DNA of 64,000 nucleotides from Flavobacteriaceae bacterium PS02337 (GTDB lineage Bacteria > Bacteroidota > Bacteroidia > Flavobacteriales > Flavobacteriaceae). Numbering within the stretch: position 1 is the stretch's first letter; each line of letters opens with the position of its first letter. Below are positions 61,425 to 64,000 of the stretch, piece by piece. The position numbers and the translations under genes are program-made. A model generated the notes under the pieces. The model had not been told where the DNA came from. It saw nothing but the letters and a program-made list of their open reading frames with translations, and did no database searches. Location: NCBI GenBank assembly GCA_029959285.1, contig JASCOE010000011.1:62001-126000 (forward strand), given 5' to 3'.

Positions 61425-62372
61425 TTAATAGACTTTTGCAACATCTGAAAAGCTAACTCCATTTAATAATTCGGAGGCAAGTATTCTCTTTTTTCCCGGA
61501 AATTGTAGACTTAATAACTGAATAAAGCCCTCTTTTATTGCAATCTTGATTTCTTTTTTATTACTAATTAGCTTTCCTATCTCATAAGAATGTGATTCTG
61601 AGACTAGTTTTGCTTCATAAATTTTGATGTTTAATTCTTCGCCTTGATCTTTCAAAAAACACCAAGAAGCAGGATATGGACTTAAGCCTCGAATTAGATT
61701 ATTGATTTCTTCTCCAGATTTTGTCCAATCGATTTTGCAGTTTTCTTTATTTAGTTTGTAAGCCGTTTTTATCTCTTCATTATCTTCTTGAATAGTTGTT
61801 GTTACGTTTCCGTTTTCAATAACGTTCAAAGTGTCAATTACAGTTGTGCTTCCTAGTTTCATTAAACGATCGTGCAATTGTCCAGCAGTTTCTTCTTTTT
61901 CAATTGCGATTTCAGAATTTAAAATCATCGCGCCTGTATCAATTTTATCATCAATAAAGAAAGTAGTAACTCCGGTTTTAGTTTCTCCATTTATAATTGC
62001 CCAATTAATTGGCGCCGCACCACGATAATTTGGTAGTAATGAAGCATGAAGATTAAAAGTTCCTAAACTCGGCATTTCCCAAACTACTTTTGGTAACATT
62101 CTAAAAGCAACTACGATTTGTAAATTGGCGTTTAAAGCTTTTAATTCTGCTAAGAAATTTTCGTCTTTTAAATTGGTTGGCTGTAATAAAGTAAGATTGT
62201 TGGCAAGCGCATATTCTTTTACTGCCGAATATTTTATTTTTTGTCCGCGCCCTGCAGGTTTATCTGCAGCAGTAATTACGCCGACAACTTCATAGTTGTT
62301 TTTAATAATGGTATCCAAAATGCCGACAGCAAATTCTGGTGTTCCCATAAAAATAATTCTCAATTTCTCCAT
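61425..62372 (-). CDS. fmt: methionyl-tRNA formyltransferase
   Basis: 315 residues. Start RIIFMGTPEFAVGILD, folate-binding loop FNLHASLLPNYRGAAPINWA (with the catalytic HxSLLP...RG) and ITGVTTFFID-like GVTTFFIDDKIDTGAMI are all present. It formylates initiator Met-tRNA. The start codon overlaps the recQ stop (TAATG). Confidence 0.96.
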   Translation of the reverse strand: MEKLRIIFMGTPEFAVGILDTIIKNNYEVVGVITAADKPAGRGQKIKYSAVKEYALANNLTLLQPTNLKDENFLAELKALNANLQIVVAFRMLPKVVWEMPSLGTFNLHASLLPNYRGAAPINWAIINGETKTGVTTFFIDDKIDTGAMILNSEIAIEKEETAGQLHDRLMKLGSTTVIDTLNVIENGNVTTTIQEDNEEIKTAYKLNKENCKIDWTKSGEEINNLIRGLSPYPASWCFLKDQGEELNIKIYEAKLVSESHSYEIGKLISNKKEIKIAIKEGFIQLLSLQFPGKKRILASELLNGVSFSDVAKVY

Positions 62373-64000
62373 TATGATTTTAAAGTGTATTTATTATTCG
62401 CTTGTATAATAATATGATTGTTTTCGAGTAATTCCTGAAGAACCGAAATAATGTCTTTTGTGTCCATTTTGATTTGGTTTTCAATTTCTCTCGAAGTCAA
62501 AGAAGCTGTTTTTAGAAGTGATAAAATTTTATCAGCAATCGAATCTACTTCGGTAATTTTTCCTTTTTGTGTAATGCAGTACGAACAAATACCGCAATTT
62601 TCTTTGGTTTCTTCTCCAAAATAATCCAAAACCAATCTGTTTTTACAAGTTTTGGTGTCTTTTATATAATGTAAAACAGACAAAAGCTGTTCTTTTTTAA
62701 CTAGATTTTGTTTTTCTAAATATTTCGAAACTCTATTAATCGTGTGATCGTCTTCGCGGACTTCATTAAATAATATAGTTGCGTCGTTGTTTTTAGATTT
62801 GTATTCTATAATTTCTTTTTCTTTCAGTTTTTCTAAAAGAGCCACAATTTGTTCTTCTGTTCGATTCGATTTTTTAGCGATTAAGCCCAAGTTTAAATTT
62901 GCTTTCACTTCATAAACACCCGGATACGTTCTTAAAATCGCCAGAATAATTTCTTCATCATTCGGATTCAAACTCATGTAACGAATTACTTCTTTAGATT
63001 CAAGAAGAAATTGAACACTGATTTTTTCTGAAAATTCCTGAGATAACGTGATAATTCCCTGTTGGTTTAAAAACTGCAAAGCATTATACGTTTTTAGAGT
63101 AGGGAAGTCGTACTTATTACAGAAATGATTTAATTTAAAAGAAAAACTTTCATCTAAACCCTCACCGTAAGCAATCTGAAAATAATTACACAATTTGTTA
63201 TATACCGTTTTCAGGAATTTCTTATCAGGAAGAATGTTCAAAAATTGCTCTTCGGTCTGTATAGCGTCTGAATTATTATAAAGTAAAACCGAAAAAGCTT
63301 TTGCGCCATTTCTTCCCGCGCGTCCAGATTCCTGATAATAGTTTTCTAGATTTTCTGGAAGTTGCGTATGAATTACGGTTTTTACATTGTCTTTATCAAT
63401 TCCCATTCCGAAAGCATTTGTAGCTACAATAACTTGTGCTTGCTCCGACATCCACAATTGCATGTTTTTGTCTTTTTCTTTTGCGGAAAGTCCACCGTGA
63501 TAATAAGTCGCCGTAAAACCTAAAGATTGTAATTGCGAAGATATATTCAAACACGATTTTCTATTTCGCACATATATAATAGAAGGATTCGGATTTTTTT
63601 TAAGAATTTGTTCAGTACGATATAATTTGTCTTCCACTTCAAAAACCATATAAGCAATATTTTTTCGCTCAAACGATTGCTGAAAATGATTCGGATTTTT
63701 TAATTCTAACTGCGTTCTAATATCTTCAATAACTCTAGGAGTTGCTGTAGCGGTCAAAGCCAAAAACGGAATCTTCGGAAAATACTTTTTAAGTTCCGCA
63801 ATTTTAAGATACGCAGGTCTAAAATCGTGTCCCCATTGCGAAACACAATGCGCTTCGTCAATAGCAATTAAATTTATGGGAAGATTTTTAATGCGCTCCA
63901 AAATCCAATCCGATTGTAAACGCTCTGGAGAAAGGTATAAGAATTTATAATTTCCGTGCTGGCAATTATCTAGAAGGTCAATTAATTCTTCGGTGTGAAT
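62372..64000 (-). CDS. recQ: RecQ-type ATP-dependent DNA helicase (5' part outside the window)
   Basis: 543 codons to the window edge, still open at base 64000. Visible motifs are LYLSPERL, IDEAHCVSQWGHDFRP (motif II, DEAH), LTATATPRV (III), SIIYVRNRKSC (IV), YHGGLSAKEKD, VATNAFGMGIDKDNVKTVIH (V) and QESGRAGRNG (VI), then the zinc-binding CGICSYC and a winged-helix C-terminus. The Walker A segment lies beyond the window. A TTG at 63901 is internal and not a start. Confidence 0.93.
   Translation of the reverse strand: MHTEELIDLLDNCQHGNYKFLYLSPERLQSDWILERIKNLPINLIAIDEAHCVSQWGHDFRPAYLKIAELKKYFPKIPFLALTATATPRVIEDIRTQLELKNPNHFQQSFERKNIAYMVFEVEDKLYRTEQILKKNPNPSIIYVRNRKSCLNISSQLQSLGFTATYYHGGLSAKEKDKNMQLWMSEQAQVIVATNAFGMGIDKDNVKTVIHTQLPENLENYYQESGRAGRNGAKAFSVLLYNNSDAIQTEEQFLNILPDKKFLKTVYNKLCNYFQIAYGEGLDESFSFKLNHFCNKYDFPTLKTYNALQFLNQQGIITLSQEFSEKISVQFLLESKEVIRYMSLNPNDEEIILAILRTYPGVYEVKANLNLGLIAKKSNRTEEQIVALLEKLKEKEIIEYKSKNNDATILFNEVREDDHTINRVSKYLEKQNLVKKEQLLSVLHYIKDTKTCKNRLVLDYFGEETKENCGICSYCITQKGKITEVDSIADKILSLLKTASLTSREIENQIKMDTKDIISVLQELLENNHIIIQANNKYTLKS

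Overview
The window looks like a chromosome segment of a Flavobacterium-like member of the Bacteroidota. The DNA is AT-rich. The flanks carry an ECF sigma/FecR/SusC-type receptor cassette, an OmpA lipoprotein, YqgE, HU, Fmt and RecQ. Several promoters show the TAnnTTTG -7 box of this phylum, and lipoproteins with the FISUMP domain, LytTR regulators and YD/MORN-like surface proteins are common here.

Backbone: 1-4127 (receptor N-terminus, fecR, a small protein, ECF sigma, ompA-like lipoprotein, a small hypothetical) and 58853-64000 (SRPBCC protein, class IV aminotransferase, yqgE, hup, fmt, recQ). Between them sits an integrated island of about 54.65 kb. A 43-bp piece of the tRNA-Met(CAT) gene is repeated at 4128-4170 and 58778-58820. 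The intact tRNA is at 58779-58852 (minus strand), so the element entered at the 3' half of the tRNA. Each junction also has a related terminator on the side away from the anticodon, and short direct repeats (CCTCACT type) lie about 75-120 bp inside both ends, like integrase arm sites.

Island layout, left to right. (1) 4432-9016: a three-gene operon of an HNH-like protein and two dynamin-like GTPases, resembling Eleos/Leo-type anti-phage GTPases. (2) 9061-10617: a WYL regulator with two mirror-image operators, divergent from two small membrane proteins. (3) 13035-16710: a second WYL regulator, with its own operator, heading two paralogous PDDEXK_4-type nuclease-like proteins. (4) 18216-19180: a serine recombinase and a possible remnant of another. 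(5) 19261-27916: a LytTR response regulator and LytS-type sensor kinase followed by secreted or lipoprotein genes (FISUMP, MORN-like, DnaJ-type zinc finger, YD-like). (6) 28231-38631: an accessory module with four related leucine-rich-repeat proteins, a sigma-like factor, an XRE regulator, an 80-bp tandem repeat and a small protein with family-A DNA polymerase-like motifs. (7) 38941-40589: an excisionase-like protein and a tyrosine recombinase. (8) 40729-45392: a short type II CBASS (patatin, CD-NTase, E2-like protein plus a 90-aa protein and a newly noticed 32-codon ORF), divergent from an RtcR-like sigma-54 activator. (9) 45490-58365: a complete type 1 BREX operon (brxA-brxB-brxC-pglX-pglZ-brxL).

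The island is therefore a defence island with at least two established systems (BREX, CBASS) and two candidates (GTPase/HNH operon, WYL/PDDEXK operon). No conjugation genes are visible. The most unusual feature is the CBASS control region: one palindromic 17-bp element at 43823-43839 reads as a -24/-12 sigma-54 promoter on both strands, which would put the suicide effector operon under an RtcR/CARF-type ligand-sensing activator.
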